Below, piece by piece: positions 16,106 to 28,623 of a stretch of 64,000 bases of DNA. How positions within the stretch are numbered: the stretch's first letter is position 1; every line of letters starts with the position of its first letter. The translations under genes and the position numbers were made by a program. Location: positions 1,116,001 through 1,180,000 of the forward strand of contig NZ_CP051651.1 in the NCBI RefSeq assembly GCF_012848175.1, written 5' to 3'. Under the pieces are notes generated by a model, which saw only the letters and a list, made by a program, of their open reading frames with translations, had not been told where the DNA came from and ran no database searches. This DNA comes from Xanthomonas campestris pv. badrii (GTDB lineage Bacteria > Pseudomonadota > Gammaproteobacteria > Xanthomonadales > Xanthomonadaceae).

Positions 16106-16513
16106 ATGAATCCGGAGCTGGAACAGGGCACGACGGTCAGGCTGGATGTGTGGCTATGGGCTGCGCGCTTTTTCAAAACGCGCAGCCTGGCCAAGAATGC
16201 AGTCGATACCGGCAAGGTGGACGTGGGCGGCCAGCGTCCCAAACCCTCGCGCAGCCTGCGCTGCGGCGAGCACCTGCGTATCGACCGGGGCGGCGAAATC
16301 TTCGAGATCACGGTGGCCGGGCTCAGCGACGTCCGCGGGCCGGCGCCTGTGGCGCAGGCCTTGTACGTGGAGGGCGAACCATCGCGCGAGGCGCGCGCGC
16401 AGTGGCGGCTGCAACGCGCTGCCGACCGCACCGGGTACCGGGCGCCGGAAGGCAAGCCGGACAAGCGCGCGCGCCGCCTGATCAATGCCTTGGGCGATAT
16501 CGACGCGCTGTAG
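16106..16513 (+). CDS. hslR: heat-shock protein 15 (S4-domain ribosome-associated protein)
   Basis: 135-residue HslR homologue. The S4 RNA-binding domain covers about residues 10-75 (VRLDVWLWAARFFKTRSLA, KVDVGGQRPKPSRSL, EHLRIDRG), followed by a basic C-terminal tail (KPDKRARRLINALGD). In E. coli Hsp15 rescues stalled 50S subunits carrying nascent chain-tRNA. The ATG at 16106 gives the standard length; the longer upstream frame runs into the repeat array. It is convergent with katG and shares a bidirectional terminator. Confidence 0.92.
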   Translation: MNPELEQGTTVRLDVWLWAARFFKTRSLAKNAVDTGKVDVGGQRPKPSRSLRCGEHLRIDRGGEIFEITVAGLSDVRGPAPVAQALYVEGEPSREARAQWRLQRAADRTGYRAPEGKPDKRARRLINALGDIDAL

Positions 16514-16540
16514 TCCTGGCTGCCCACTCAAGCGCAAACA

Positions 16541-16566
16541 AAACGCCCCGGTGGTCCGGGGCGTTT
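16541..16566. terminator. bidirectional terminator between hslR and katG
   Basis: AAACGCCCCGG pairs with CCGGGGCGTTT across a four-base loop. The A-rich left and T-rich right flanks suit termination from both sides between the convergent hslR and katG genes. Confidence 0.85.
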
Positions 16567-16610
16567 GTAGCGCGACGGCCGTGCGGCCCTACGCCGAACG
16601 ATCCAGCGGC

Positions 16611-19202
<2,592 letters not shown>

Positions 19203-19679
19203 TCAGCGTTTGCCGAACAGGCTGCCACCCAGTTTCATGACATCGCCCAGGCCCAGTTGTCCGTCGCCGTCCTGATCCAGCACGCTGGCCAGCAGGCCGG
19301 CGGCACCGCCGGGAGTGACGTGCTGCTGTTCCTGCGCCAGTGCGGGCCCCAGCTGGCTGCCGGCCGCTGCATCGCCGCCGGCAAAACGCCTGGCCAGGTA
19401 TGCCATCACGATGGGGGCCAGCAGTTGCAGCAATTGGCTGGCCTTGCCGGGTTCCAGGCCGGTGGCCTGGCCCAGGCCGGCGGCGGCCTGCGGTGCCTTG
19501 GCGCCGAACAGATGGCCGACGATGCCGGCGCCGTTGGCCTGCGCGCCGCTGGCGGTACCGCCCAACAGCGAGCCGACCAGGCTGCCGATGTCGGGGCTGC
19601 CGGCATGGTCGCGCTGCCGTGCGCCCTTCTGCGGCCACCGATTCCTGCAGCGCAATGCATCCGCAAGCGCAGCAAGCAT
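19203..19679 (-). CDS. DUF937 family protein, N-terminally truncated
   Basis: 158 residues at most. From about residue 22 (RQRDHAGSPDIGSLVGSLLGG) it resembles the C-terminal two thirds of the DUF937/YidB-like family: ANGAGIVGHLFGAKA, then ASQLLQLLAPIVMAYLARR. It ends in DQDGDGQLGLGDVMKLGG, which has the D-x-D-G layout of an EF-hand-like calcium loop. Family members normally have a further 60-80 N-terminal residues that I cannot find in any frame. Instead a heptad repeat and the mutS end lie there, so the gene is probably a remnant or starts internally. Treat it as a possible pseudogene; function is unknown even in the family. Confidence 0.5.
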   Translation of the reverse strand: MLAALADALRCRNRWPQKGARQRDHAGSPDIGSLVGSLLGGTASGAQANGAGIVGHLFGAKAPQAAAGLGQATGLEPGKASQLLQLLAPIVMAYLARRFAGGDAAAGSQLGPALAQEQQHVTPGGAAGLLASVLDQDGDGQLGLGDVMKLGGSLFGKR

Positions 19680-19693
19680 CAGCCATGCAGCTC

Positions 19694-19732
19694 CGCTCTT
19701 ACGAATCCCAACTCCCGACTCCCCAATCCCGG
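19694..19732. repeat. heptad repeat with TAAGAGCG core after mutS
   Basis: On the minus strand, degenerate units GGGATTG, GGGAGTC, GGGAGTT and GGGATTC run into CGTAAGAGCG (complement at 19694-19703), the same core as beside the lepA-lepB array. It begins just past the mutS stop at 19737. Confidence 0.85.
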
Positions 19733-19736
19733 CACC

Positions 19737-22358
19737 TCAAAGCAACGCCTTCAACCGATACAGCGCTTCCAGCGCCTGCTTGGGCGTGAGCTCGTCCGGG
19801 TCCAGTGCCTGCAGCGCTTCCTGCGCCGCGGAGGAGGGCGCGGTAAACAGCCCGAACTGCTGCGGCGCATCCAGTGCCGCCGGCGCCATCTGCGCGCTAT
19901 GGCTTTCGCCGCCGCGTTGTTCGAGCTCGGCCAGCCGGCGGCGTGCCTGGGTCACCGCGGCCTTGGGCAAGCCGGCCAGTGCGGCGACCTGCAGGCCGAA
20001 GCTGCGATTGGCCGGACCATCCTTCACCGCGTGCATGAACACCAGGCGCTCGCCGTGTTCCACCGCATCCAGGTGCACATTGGCGATGCCGCTGCCGCCG
20101 CCGGCATGCGATTCGTCGGCCAGCGCGGTGAGCTCGAAATAGTGCGTGGCAAACAACGTGTAGCAGCGATTGCTGTGCGCCAGATGGCGCGCCACGGCAT
20201 CGGCCAAGGCAAGGCCGTCGTAGGTCGAGGTGCCGCGGCCGATCTCGTCCATCAGCACCAGCGACTGTGGTGTGGCGTGATGCAGGATGTAGCTGGTTTC
20301 GGCCATTTCCACCATGAAGGTGGATTGCCCGCGCGCCAGGTCGTCGCCGGCACCGATGCGGGTGAGGATGCGATCGATCGGACCGATGACCGCGCGGCTG
20401 GCCGGCACGAAGCTGCCGATATGCGCGAGCAGCACGATCAACGCGTTCTGCCGCATATAGGTCGACTTGCCGCCCATGTTCGGGCCGGTGATCACCAACA
20501 TGCGGCGGCCGGCGTGCAGGTCCAGATCGTTGGGTTCGAAGGGTTGGTCGCGCACCGCTTCCACCACCGGGTGGCGGCCGCGTTCGATGCGCAGGCAGGG
20601 CGCGTCGTCCAGTTCCGGCTGCGACCAGTCCAGCGCTTGCGCGCGCTCGGCGAAGGCGGCCAGTACGTCCAGTTCGCTCAGCGCGCCAGCGCAGCGCTTG
20701 AGGCCTTCCAGCTCGTGGCCCAGCGCATCGAGCAGGCCCTCGTACAGCAGTTTTTCGCGCGACAGCGAGCGCTCGCGCGCCGACAGCACCTTGTCTTCGA
20801 AGCTCTTGAGTTCTTCGGTGATGTAGCGCTCGGCATTGGTCAGGGTCTGGCGGCGGCTGTAATGCAGCGGTGCCTTGTCGGCCTGGCCCTTGCTGATTTC
20901 GATGTAATAGCCATGCACGCGGTTGTAGCCGACCTTGAGCGTGGCGATGCCGCTGCTGGCGCGTTCGCGTTGTTCCAGGTCGATCAGGAATTGATCGGCG
21001 TTGGTGGACAGGCGGCGCAGCTCGTCCAGTTCGGCGTCGTAGCCCGATGCGATGACACCGCCATCGCTGAGCTTGAGCGGTGGTTGTTCGGCCACGGCGC
21101 CGACCAGCAGGTGCGCGGTGGCATCGTGCTCGCCGAGCTCGGCGAACAAGGTCTGCAGGCGCGGCGAATCCAGCGGTGCCAGGATGGCGCGCACCTTCGG
21201 CAGCAGCGCCAGGCCGTCGCGCAGGGTGGAGAAGTCGCGCGGCCGCGCCGAGCGCAGCGCCACGCGGGTGAGGATGCGTTCCAGATCGCCGAGCGCGCGG
21301 AACGCCTCGCGCACGTCGGCATCGGCACCGGAATCGATCAGGCTCGCCACTGCGTGATGGCGTTGCACGAGCACATCGCGCATGCGCAGCGGGCGATGCA
21401 GCCAACGGCGCAGCAAGCGTCCACCCATCGGCGTGACCGTGCTGTCCAGCACGCCCAGCAAGGTGTTGCGGGTGTCGCCATCCACGCGTGTGTCCAGCTC
21501 CAGATGCCGACGCGTGGCCGCGTTCATCGAGATCGCCTCGCTCGCCACTTCCATCGCGATCGAGGTCAGATGCGGCAGACGTTGTTTCTGGGTCTCCTCC
21601 ACATAGCCGAGCAGCGCCCCGGCCGCGGCGGTGGCGCAGGGCTTGTCGTCGATGCCGAAGCCGGACAGGTCGTGCAGCTTGAAGAACGCCAGCAGCTGGC
21701 GCCGCCCGCTGTCGGCATCGAACAACCACGGCGGCCGGCGTCGCACGCCGATGCGCCCGCGCAGGAAGTCCGGCCAGTTGTCTTCGTCGGGCACCAGCAG
21801 CTCGGCCGGCTCCAGGCGCGCGATCTCCGCTTCCAGCGCATCGACGCTATCCACCTCGTTGACCAGGAACCGGCCGCCGGCCAGATCCGCCCAGGCCAGG
21901 CCGTAGCCCTGCTTGCTGCGCGCGATCGCCATCAGCAGCGTGTCGCGGCGCTCGTCCAGCAGCGCCTCGTCGGTGACCGTGCCGGGCGTGACGATGCGTA
22001 CCACCTTGCGCTCGACCAGGCCCTTGGCCAGCGCCGGATCGCCGATCTGCTCGCAGATCGCCACCGACTCGCCCAAGGCCACCAGCCGCGCCAGGTAGCC
22101 TTCGTAGGCATGCACCGGCACGCCAGCCATCGGGATCGGTGCACCACCGGAACTGCCACGCTGGGTCAGGGTGATATCCAGCAGCCGTGCTGCCTTGCGC
22201 GCATCGTCATAGAACAGCTCGTAGAAATCGCCCATGCGGAAGAACAGCAGCAGGTCGGGGTAGTCCGACTTGGCGGCGAAGAACTGCTTCATCAGCGGGG
22301 TGTGCTCGGGAGCACCTGTGCTGGGCTTGGATTTGTCTTTGCTGTCGGGGGTTTGCAA
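19737..22358 (-). CDS. mutS: DNA mismatch repair ATPase MutS
   Basis: 873-residue MutS, which recognises mismatches and recruits MutL. The mismatch-binding domain has the Phe-X-Glu motif in [17 protein letters not shown]. The connector, core and clamp follow, then the ATPase with Walker [14 protein letters not shown], a [12 protein letters not shown]alker B and the [11 protein letters not shown] signature. The C-terminal tail after AARLAELEQ is Ala/Pro-rich with a predicted tetramerisation helix ([17 protein letters not shown]). The start at 22358 is a TTG codon. The next in-frame ATG lies inside conserved sequence ([12 protein letters not shown]), so TTG is the likely start unless the protein is slightly shorter. 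Confidence 0.96.
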   Translation of the reverse strand: MQTPDSKDKSKPSTGAPEHTPLMKQFFAAKSDYPDLLLFFRMGDFYELFYDDARKAARLLDITLTQRGSSGGAPIPMAGVPVHAYEGYLARLVALGESVAICEQIGDPALAKGLVERKVVRIVTPGTVTDEALLDERRDTLLMAIARSKQGYGLAWADLAGGRFLVNEVDSVDALEAEIARLEPAELLVPDEDNWPDFLRGRIGVRRRPPWLFDADSGRRQLLAFFKLHDLSGFGIDDKPCATAAAGALLGYVEETQKQRLPHLTSIAMEVASEAISMNAATRRHLELDTRVDGDTRNTLLGVLDSTVTPMGGRLLRRWLHRPLRMRDVLVQRHHAVASLIDSGADADVREAFRALGDLERILTRVALRSARPRDFSTLRDGLALLPKVRAILAPLDSPRLQTLFAELGEHDATAHLLVGAVAEQPPLKLSDGGVIASGYDAELDELRRLSTNADQFLIDLEQRERASSGIATLKVGYNRVHGYYIEISKGQADKAPLHYSRRQTLTNAERYITEELKSFEDKVLSARERSLSREKLLYEGLLDALGHELEGLKRCAGALSELDVLAAFAERAQALDWSQPELDDAPCLRIERGRHPVVEAVRDQPFEPNDLDLHAGRRMLVITGPNMGGKSTYMRQNALIVLLAHIGSFVPASRAVIGPIDRILTRIGAGDDLARGQSTFMVEMAETSYILHHATPQSLVLMDEIGRGTSTYDGLALADAVARHLAHSNRCYTLFATHYFELTALADESHAGGGSGIANVHLDAVEHGERLVFMHAVKDGPANRSFGLQVAALAGLPKAAVTQARRRLAELEQRGGESHSAQMAPAALDAPQQFGLFTAPSSAAQEALQALDPDELTPKQALEALYRLKALL

Positions 22359-22840
22359 GTACGTCGTTCCGAAAACTAGGCGCCGGGGGGCGGGGGATGA
22401 TGGCGCGCAGTGCGCGCTGCACGTGAGGTCTGGTGGGCAAGACTACGTGCGTCGGCCGAGGCGGCCGCATCGGCCGGGGGCGTGCAAGTTTACGGCTAGC
22501 GGCCCGGGATCGCGATCCGGAGGATGCGAGGAGCCGGAGCTGGCGGGCGCTGGTCGCGCGGCAACGACCCTAATGGATCTGGAATACAACGTCGTATCCC
22601 CGGCGGGGCTGCTGCCATGACGGCGCAAGGCCGGCTACTTGCGTAGCCGGCCTCGTGGTCTAACCATCCGTTATTGAAAGCGGTGGGCGTATTCCCCGAA
22701 TGGCAGTCGGGCGGCCGGGAGGTGCGCACGAACCGTTTGCGAGGAGTGCGTGGTCTATCTCACCCCGCCCCCGATACTCGCCGCGGCTACCTGACGATTG
22801 CGCAATCGTCCGGGCAGTTGTCACTGGAACGTCTGCCGGC
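22359..22840. other. 482-bp gap between mutS and the chemoreceptor gene
   Basis: No gene is credible. It contains two strong symmetries: a hairpin GGCCGGCTAC/GTAGCCGGCC at 22629-22652 with a four-base loop, and a perfect 18-bp palindrome at 22793-22810. A third, weaker dyad (GGAATAC/CGTATCC) lies near 22578-22597. The first two may serve the 3' end of the chemoreceptor transcript, but neither has a T-tract. Confidence 0.6.
22793..22810. repeat. perfect 18-bp palindrome downstream of the chemoreceptor gene
   Basis: GACGATTGC meets its own complement GCAATCGTC with no spacer, 30 bp past the stop of the chemoreceptor gene. It could be a weak terminator stem, or a protein-binding dyad. Confidence 0.6.
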
Positions 22841-25102
22841 TCAGAACTCCTGCCAGTCGGCACTGTTGCTTGCGACGCTTGCCACTGTCGCCTGCCTGGC
22901 CGGGCGCTTGACCGCGGCCTTGGCGACCTCGCGTTTGGCTGCGGCCACCGGCGTGTTCTTGGGCTGCAACACGGTGGGCGCGGCAGCGCGGATGGCGGCC
23001 GGGCGTTCGGCTTCGATCTTGAAGATCGACACCGCCTGCCTGAGCTGCACCGCCTGGTCTTCCATCGAGCGGGCGGCGGCGGTGGCTTCTTCCACCAGTG
23101 CGGCATTCTGCTGGGTGGCCTCGTCCATCTGGGTGACGGTGAGGTTGACCTGCTCGATGCCGGCGGACTGCTCCTGCGAAGCGGCGGAGATTTCGCCCAT
23201 GATGTCGGTCACGCGCTGCACGCTGGCCACGATGTCGGCCATGGTGGTGCCTGCGGTGTGCACCAGGGCAGAGCCTTCGGTCACGCGCTCGACCGAATCG
23301 TCGATCAGGCTCTTGATCTCCTTGGCCGCGGCGGTGGAGCGTTGGGCGAGGGTGCGCACTTCACTGGCAACCACCGCAAAGCCACGGCCTTGTTCGCCGG
23401 CACGCGCGGCTTCCACCGCGGCGTTCAAGGCCAGGATGTTGGTCTGGAACGAGATGCCGTCGATGACGCTGATGATGTCGGCGATCTTCTTGGACGAGGC
23501 TTCGATGCCGGTCATGGTGCCCACGACCTTGCTGACGATATCGCCACCTTGCGAGGCGACGCTGGCCGCACCGATCGCCAGCTGATTGGCCTGGCGCGCA
23601 TGTTCGGCATTCTGCTTGACGGTGGAGGTGAGCTCCTCCATCGAGGCCGCGGTCTCTTCCAGGTTGGCAGCTTGCTGCTCGGTGCGCTGCGACAGGTCCT
23701 GATTGCCGGCGGCAATTTCGCTGGCAGCCGAATTGATCGACACTGCCGACTGCTGGATGCGCCCGACGATCTCGGCCAACTGCACAGCGGTGGCGTTGGC
23801 GTCGTCGCGCATCTGTGCAAACACGCCCTTGAACTCGCCGCTCATGCGCGCGGTCAGATCGCCGGCCGCGATGGACTGCAGCAGCGTCGACAACGATTGC
23901 AGGTTGCCGTCGGCAGTGGCCATCAGCTGGTTGAGGCTGTCGACCATGATGTGGAAATCGTACTGGAAACGATCGGCATCGCCACGCGCGCTGAAGTCGC
24001 CATTGGCGGCGGCCTGCGCCAGATGCTTGATCTCGGTGTTCATCGCGCCAAGGTTGAGTTTGACCTGCGCCATGGTTTCGGTAAGCACGGCCTTTTCGCC
24101 GGGCAGCTTGTCCATGTCTTGGCTGAGGTCGCCGATCGCGTAGCGGCCCATGATCTGTGCCAGCTTCATCTTCACTGCGATATGCGAAGCCACCAGGTTG
24201 TTGGTGTCGCTGGCCATACGACCGTAATCGCCGGGGAATGCATCGGCATCGATCCGGAAGCTGATCTGGCCGTCATCGTGCCGCTTGGCCATCTCGCCTT
24301 GTGCGCGCAACAGCGACTGCAACTGGGCCTGCATGCCGCTCATGGCGCGCAGCAGGCGGCCGGTTTCGTCCTGGGCATCGGTCTGCACCTGGTTGTCCAG
24401 CTGGCCGTTGGCGATCGCTTCGGCTGCCTTGGTGGCGCGGGCCAGCGGGTGGGTCAGGCTGCGGGTGATCAGCCAGGCGAGCAGGCCGCTGATCGTGACC
24501 ACGGTAACCCCGCCGATCAGCAGCAGCAGCTTGGCGCGACTCATCGCTTGCAGGGCGTCCGCATAGGCCTGCTGGCTTTGATGCTCCTGCCGGCTCACCA
24601 GCTCGCGGATCTTGTCCTGCCAGGCGACGTTGGCAGGGCGGGCCTTTTCGCTGAGCAAGATCTGCGCGGGCGTGTTGTCGGCGGCGGCGGCCAGCGACAT
24701 CACCTCGTCATTGATCTTGCCGGAGACCGTGCGCAGCGCGTCCATCTCGGCGCGAATCTTGCGGCCTTCTGCGGAGCTGGACAGCGTGTCGAGCTTCGCA
24801 CGCAGCTCCTTGTAGCGCTGGCGCTGGGTCTTGATCGTTTCGATGGCTTGGTTGTCGAGCTCGGCACTGGTGGCAGTGGTGTAGGTGCCCAGTGCGATCA
24901 TGATCGACGAGTTGGCATCCAGCATGCCGTTGCCTATCTGGATCTTGGCCATGCGGTCCAGCACGATGAAGTCCAGCTGCTTCTTGGCGTTGTCCATCGA
25001 ACTCAAGCCGATGGCAACCAGCAGACCCGACAGCAGAATCAACAGGGTGAAGGCCGCGCCTAGGCGGCGGCCGACGGAATAGCGTTGCAGTAAGGCAGTC
25101 AT
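22841..25102 (-). CDS. methyl-accepting chemotaxis protein
   Basis: 753-residue transmembrane chemoreceptor. Helix TM1 lies at about 13-33, a periplasmic four-helix-like sensor at 35-185, TM2 at about 190-212, then HAMP and further HAMP-like segments to about 450. A cytoplasmic signalling domain has the conserved hairpin tip [20 protein letters not shown] and [18 protein letters not shown]. The final residues DWQEF match the x-W-x-x-F pentapeptide that tethers CheR/CheB, so this is a high-abundance, adaptation-competent type. The ATG at 25102 begins just before TM1; the frame remains open upstream without homology. The ligand is unknown. No che genes lie nearby. Confidence 0.93.
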   Translation of the reverse strand: MTALLQRYSVGRRLGAAFTLLILLSGLLVAIGLSSMDNAKKQLDFIVLDRMAKIQIGNGMLDANSSIMIALGTYTTATSAELDNQAIETIKTQRQRYKELRAKLDTLSSSAEGRKIRAEMDALRTVSGKINDEVMSLAAAADNTPAQILLSEKARPANVAWQDKIRELVSRQEHQSQQAYADALQAMSRAKLLLLIGGVTVVTISGLLAWLITRSLTHPLARATKAAEAIANGQLDNQVQTDAQDETGRLLRAMSGMQAQLQSLLRAQGEMAKRHDDGQISFRIDADAFPGDYGRMASDTNNLVASHIAVKMKLAQIMGRYAIGDLSQDMDKLPGEKAVLTETMAQVKLNLGAMNTEIKHLAQAAANGDFSARGDADRFQYDFHIMVDSLNQLMATADGNLQSLSTLLQSIAAGDLTARMSGEFKGVFAQMRDDANATAVQLAEIVGRIQQSAVSINSAASEIAAGNQDLSQRTEQQAANLEETAASMEELTSTVKQNAEHARQANQLAIGAASVASQGGDIVSKVVGTMTGIEASSKKIADIISVIDGISFQTNILALNAAVEAARAGEQGRGFAVVASEVRTLAQRSTAAAKEIKSLIDDSVERVTEGSALVHTAGTTMADIVASVQRVTDIMGEISAASQEQSAGIEQVNLTVTQMDEATQQNAALVEEATAAARSMEDQAVQLRQAVSIFKIEAERPAAIRAAAPTVLQPKNTPVAAAKREVAKAAVKRPARQATVASVASNSADWQEF

Positions 25103-25410
25103 GCGACAGTCCCGGGTCCAGGTTGGAAGGTGCCGCTCAGACCAGTCGCGTGAGATTCGCATGAGGATCGGGTCGGCACCGTGGATAACGACGCGCCATC
25201 TGGAAACTTGATCCCGCCAAACCAACGGATTTAGGTACCCGTCGCGGTTGTCAAAAAGGTCGGCAAACACCTGACTGGCGGTGCTATAGGCCGGCCCGCA
25301 GACTGCCGACGTGACGGCCTGCGACAGTAGCGAGCTCAGCTGTGATTGCACATGATCGTGTCGGTGGCCGCGCTAGAGTCGTCGCCCACACCGACGTTCG
25401 ACATGCACGC

Positions 25411-25722
25411 ATGGATACCCAGAACCACGAATGGATGCAGGCCGTCACCGATGCGCTCAGCGATCTGCTGGCCGCGCGCGTGGCGCAGGCCACCCTGCTG
25501 GAGGCCATGCTCGTCTCGCACCCTGATCCCGCCGCGCTCAGAAAGGCGTGGGATGAATTGTCGTCCCAACGCATTGCCGTCGTGGCCCAGAACAAGGCGA
25601 CCGCGCAGGTGGAACGGCCGATGGATGGCTATACGCTGGAGCAATTCCAGGCGTGGGAAGAGAAGTTTCGCCGTTATTTCCCACGCGATTTGAATCCGTC
25701 ATCGGACGATGCTTCAGGCTGA
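25411..25722 (+). CDS. conserved hypothetical small protein
   Basis: 103 residues, hydrophilic, no signal peptide or membrane helix. The N-terminal half is helical (MQAVTDALSDLLAARVAQATLLEAML-like, seen in parts), and the C-terminal half is rich in aromatic and charged residues (YTLEQFQAWEEKFRRYFPRD). Coding character is supported by amphipathic helices and codon usage like its neighbours. I do not recognise a family. The ATG at 25411 was chosen because upstream residues are low-complexity. It is divergent from the chemoreceptor across 308 bp; no functional link is evident. Confidence 0.65.
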   Translation: MDTQNHEWMQAVTDALSDLLAARVAQATLLEAMLVSHPDPAALRKAWDELSSQRIAVVAQNKATAQVERPMDGYTLEQFQAWEEKFRRYFPRDLNPSSDDASG

Positions 25723-26298
25723 TCGAGGGCAAGCCGGGCAGGACAGTCATTGCCGCGCGTCCGGCAGAAAAGTCGCCCGTCGTCAGCGTGTCGCAGTCTG
25801 CGGGAACAGGGGACCGTCTGGCGTAGCGAAGTGCAGACGCCAGCCGGGAATGGGCGCTGGGGGCACCACCGCGTTGGCAATGTTAGTGCTTGCAGCGTCA
25901 TTGAACGTCTATTGATGGCGCGGTGGCTGTCGCCTCTTGGCTTTTGTCGCTGCTGCATTGCCATTGCCAAGACCGATCGGCAAGGTCGACGCGCCAGCTG
26001 CCTGTCCGTCATGGGACGTCGGATGCTGGCTGGTGTGCGCATGCACTTGCAGCAGCGCCAGCTAGTGTCCTGCAAATGTTCTGTCTCCACCTATTGCCTG
26101 CAACGCCGAGTGCACGCCTGTTGTCGTCGCGTCGATGGTGGGTGAGTCCCGGCGGCGACATCATGCAGGTCGCTCGGGCAAGGCCACAGCGCACAAGCGA
26201 GCGTCTGGCGCCTTGCATCCCCGCCGGTGGCTGCGGGGCAGACCCCTTGCGCGGTTGGAAACGCTAAGATCCGGACTCGTGCTCAGTTGGAGGCGCTA
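25723..26298. other. 576-bp gap before the fucosidase gene
   Basis: Several frames are open but none gives a plausible protein. I see no repeat family member and no clear promoter. The fucosidase leader at its right end has a TTGGAGG ribosome site (26286-26292). Confidence 0.55.
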
Positions 26299-28227
26299 AT
26301 GATCGATCGTCGTACCTTTCTTGCCACAGGTGTCGCGGCCGTCGCCGCAAGTGTCGGTACATATCCCACTCGGGTTACCGCCGCGCCGCGTCCGAATGGC
26401 CCGGCCCCGTGGGGCGCGGTCCCCAGCAAGCGACAGCTGAGGTGGCATCGGTGGGAGCAATACGCTTTCGTGCATTTTGCGATGAACACCTTCACCGACA
26501 AGGAATGGGGCTACGGCGACGAGGATCCGCGCAAGTTCGATCCCAGCGATTTTTCTGCCGATCAAATCGTCGCCGCCGCCAAGGCCGGCAATCTGAAAGG
26601 GCTGATCTTCACCGCCAAGCATCACGATGGATTCTGTCTCTGGCCGACACGCCTGACCGAGCATTGCATCCGCAACTCGCCCTACAAGAATGGCAAGGGC
26701 GACATCGTCGGTGAAATGGCAGCAGCGTGCCGACGCGCTGGCCTGGCGTTCGGTCTTTACCTCTCGCCCTGGGATCGCAACCACGCCGAGTATGGCCGCC
26801 CCGGCTATATCGACTATTTCCGCAAACAGATCGTCGAGCTCTGCACGGGCTACGGCGACCTGTTCGAGTTCTGGTTCGACGGTGCCAATGGCGGTGACGG
26901 CTATTACGGTGGCGCGCGCGAATCGCGCAAGATCGATGCGCCGGCGTACTACAACTGGCCGCGGATGATCGAGCTGGTGCACCAGCACCAACCAATGGCC
27001 TGCACCTTCGACCCGCTCGGCGCCGATATCCGCTGGGGCGGCAACGAAGACGGCATCGCCGGCGATCCGAGCTGGCCGACCATGCCAAATGCTCCGTATA
27101 CCCAGGAAAACGGCAATTCCGGCGTGCGCGGGGGCGCGCTATGGTGGCCTGCCGAAACCAACACCTCGATCCGCCCGGGCTGGTTCTACCATGCCGATGA
27201 AGACGGCAAGGTACGTAGCCCGGAAAACCTGGTGCGCTATTTCGACACCTCGGTGGCGCGCGGTACCAACATGAATCTCAATCTTCCGCCCGACCGGCGC
27301 GGGCGCATTCCCGACCACGACGTGGCGGTGCTGCAGAGTTTCGGCGATGCCATCCGCGCCAGCTTCGCCATCGATCTGGCCCGGGGCGCCAAGGCCAGCG
27401 CGAGCGCATCGCGCGGCGCAGGGTTCGAGCCAGCGCGCGTGCTCGACCGTCAGCCGGACAGCTACTGGTCCACGCCGGATGAGGCCACCACGCCCACGCT
27501 GACGTTGGAACTGTCGGCGGTGCACAGCTTCGATCTGATCCGGCTGCGCGAATACCTGCCGCTGGGCGTTCGGGTCACCCGCTTTGCGGTCGAGGCCGAA
27601 GTCGATGGGCAATGGCGGCGGCTGGCCGAGGCGCAGTGCATCGGTGCGCAGCGCATCCTGCGGCTCGATCGCCCGATCGCCGCGCGCCGGGTGCGCCTGG
27701 TCGTGCTCGAGGCGCCGGTGTGCCCGGCAATCAGCGAATTCGCGCTGTTTCGCGCCGTTGCGCCGGTGCCGGTTGCGCGGCCGACGGCGAACGCGCCGGA
27801 TGTGTTGTCAACGGCAGGCTGGCGTATCGTGGAAGCCAGCGCGCCGGGATCGGAGGCATTGCTTGACGACGATGCCAGCACGATCTGGACTGTGCCCGCT
27901 CCCACGCCTGGCCACCCCGTGCAGGTGACCATCGACCTTGGCGAGCTGCGCGATGTCGCCGGCTTCAGCCTCACGCCCTCGCGTGCGGTGATGACCGGCG
28001 CGGCGCCGCCCAAGGGCTATCGCGCCGAAACCAGCAAGGATGGTCAACACTGGCAGCAGGCCGGTGCCGGCGAACTGTCCAATATTGCCTATGCGCTCGC
28101 GACCCAGCGTCTGAATTTCCCTGAGGTCCGCCAATTGCGCTACTTGCGCCTGTCATTCGCCGAAACGGCAGTGCCTGCCGCGCGGCTATCGATCGCCGGG
28201 ATTGGTGCCTTCTCGCGGTTGCGGTGA
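26299..28227 (+). CDS. secreted GH29 alpha-L-fucosidase with C-terminal discoidin-like domains
   Basis: 642-residue family 29 fucosidase, which cleaves alpha-L-fucose from glycans such as xyloglucan, RG-I or glycoproteins. The N-terminus is a Tat signal (DRRTFLATG, then a hydrophobic stretch), so it is exported folded to the periplasm. The catalytic barrel covers about 45-360 with the GH29 substrate motif TAKHHDGFCLW and the nucleophile Asp194 in FEFWFDGANGG. The acid/base Glu is not securely placed. Two beta-sandwich segments follow (about 380-510 and 520-642) resembling F5/8 type C/CBM32 carbohydrate-binding modules (LTLELSAVHSFDLIRLREY; VQVTIDLGELRDVAGFSLTP). It has a good GGAGG ribosome site. 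It converges on the galactan operon and may share its inducer. Confidence 0.92.
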   Translation: MIDRRTFLATGVAAVAASVGTYPTRVTAAPRPNGPAPWGAVPSKRQLRWHRWEQYAFVHFAMNTFTDKEWGYGDEDPRKFDPSDFSADQIVAAAKAGNLKGLIFTAKHHDGFCLWPTRLTEHCIRNSPYKNGKGDIVGEMAAACRRAGLAFGLYLSPWDRNHAEYGRPGYIDYFRKQIVELCTGYGDLFEFWFDGANGGDGYYGGARESRKIDAPAYYNWPRMIELVHQHQPMACTFDPLGADIRWGGNEDGIAGDPSWPTMPNAPYTQENGNSGVRGGALWWPAETNTSIRPGWFYHADEDGKVRSPENLVRYFDTSVARGTNMNLNLPPDRRGRIPDHDVAVLQSFGDAIRASFAIDLARGAKASASASRGAGFEPARVLDRQPDSYWSTPDEATTPTLTLELSAVHSFDLIRLREYLPLGVRVTRFAVEAEVDGQWRRLAEAQCIGAQRILRLDRPIAARRVRLVVLEAPVCPAISEFALFRAVAPVPVARPTANAPDVLSTAGWRIVEASAPGSEALLDDDASTIWTVPAPTPGHPVQVTIDLGELRDVAGFSLTPSRAVMTGAAPPKGYRAETSKDGQHWQQAGAGELSNIAYALATQRLNFPEVRQLRYLRLSFAETAVPAARLSIAGIGAFSRLR

Positions 28228-28623
28228 GTGCTTGCGATCCCACGCGGCTTTGCGCCGTGTGGGGATGGCTGGGACGACGCAGTTGCGCGGGGTTGATATG
28301 CATGCAAGGCGGTGAAGATGCACAGCGGCGGTTGAGCGTTGATGGCTTCACCCAAGAGTGTGTCGCCATCGCTCAGACCGCAGAATGGGTGGGACTTAAC
28401 CGGCACCGGTTGCTGATCCTGCCTTGGATTGGCGGAACGTTCGGAATGCATTCCAGTCTCTTTGGAGGACTGGAATTCGCCGGCCAACTGATCGGACGTT
28501 GTTGGAGGCGGCCCCACGCCCGCGTCCAATCGACCTTCTCGGTGAAGATTGTCTGTAACTGCCGGACGTGCGCGCCGGCCAAGCGTCGCACGGCGCCGCC
28601 AGCTGCGAGAGCAACTGTCAGGG
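28228..28623. other. 396-bp gap between convergent glycosidase genes
   Basis: No protein-like frame. The only structure is the inverted repeat at 28450-28476. Confidence 0.6.
28450..28476. terminator. inverted repeat between GH29 and GH2 genes
   Basis: ATTCCAGTC and GACTGGAAT form a perfect 9-bp stem with a 9-base loop in the convergent gap. There is no T-tract, so termination is possible but unproven. Confidence 0.45.

Noticed and set aside
15302..16513. 403-codon frame through the 250-bp tandem repeats into hslR
   Set aside because: Only the last 135 codons are protein-like. The rest is the repeat read three times.
25723..26298. Small genes in the gap before the fucosidase gene
   Set aside because: Cys/Arg-rich translations with no support. 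I could not find a remnant of a known gene.
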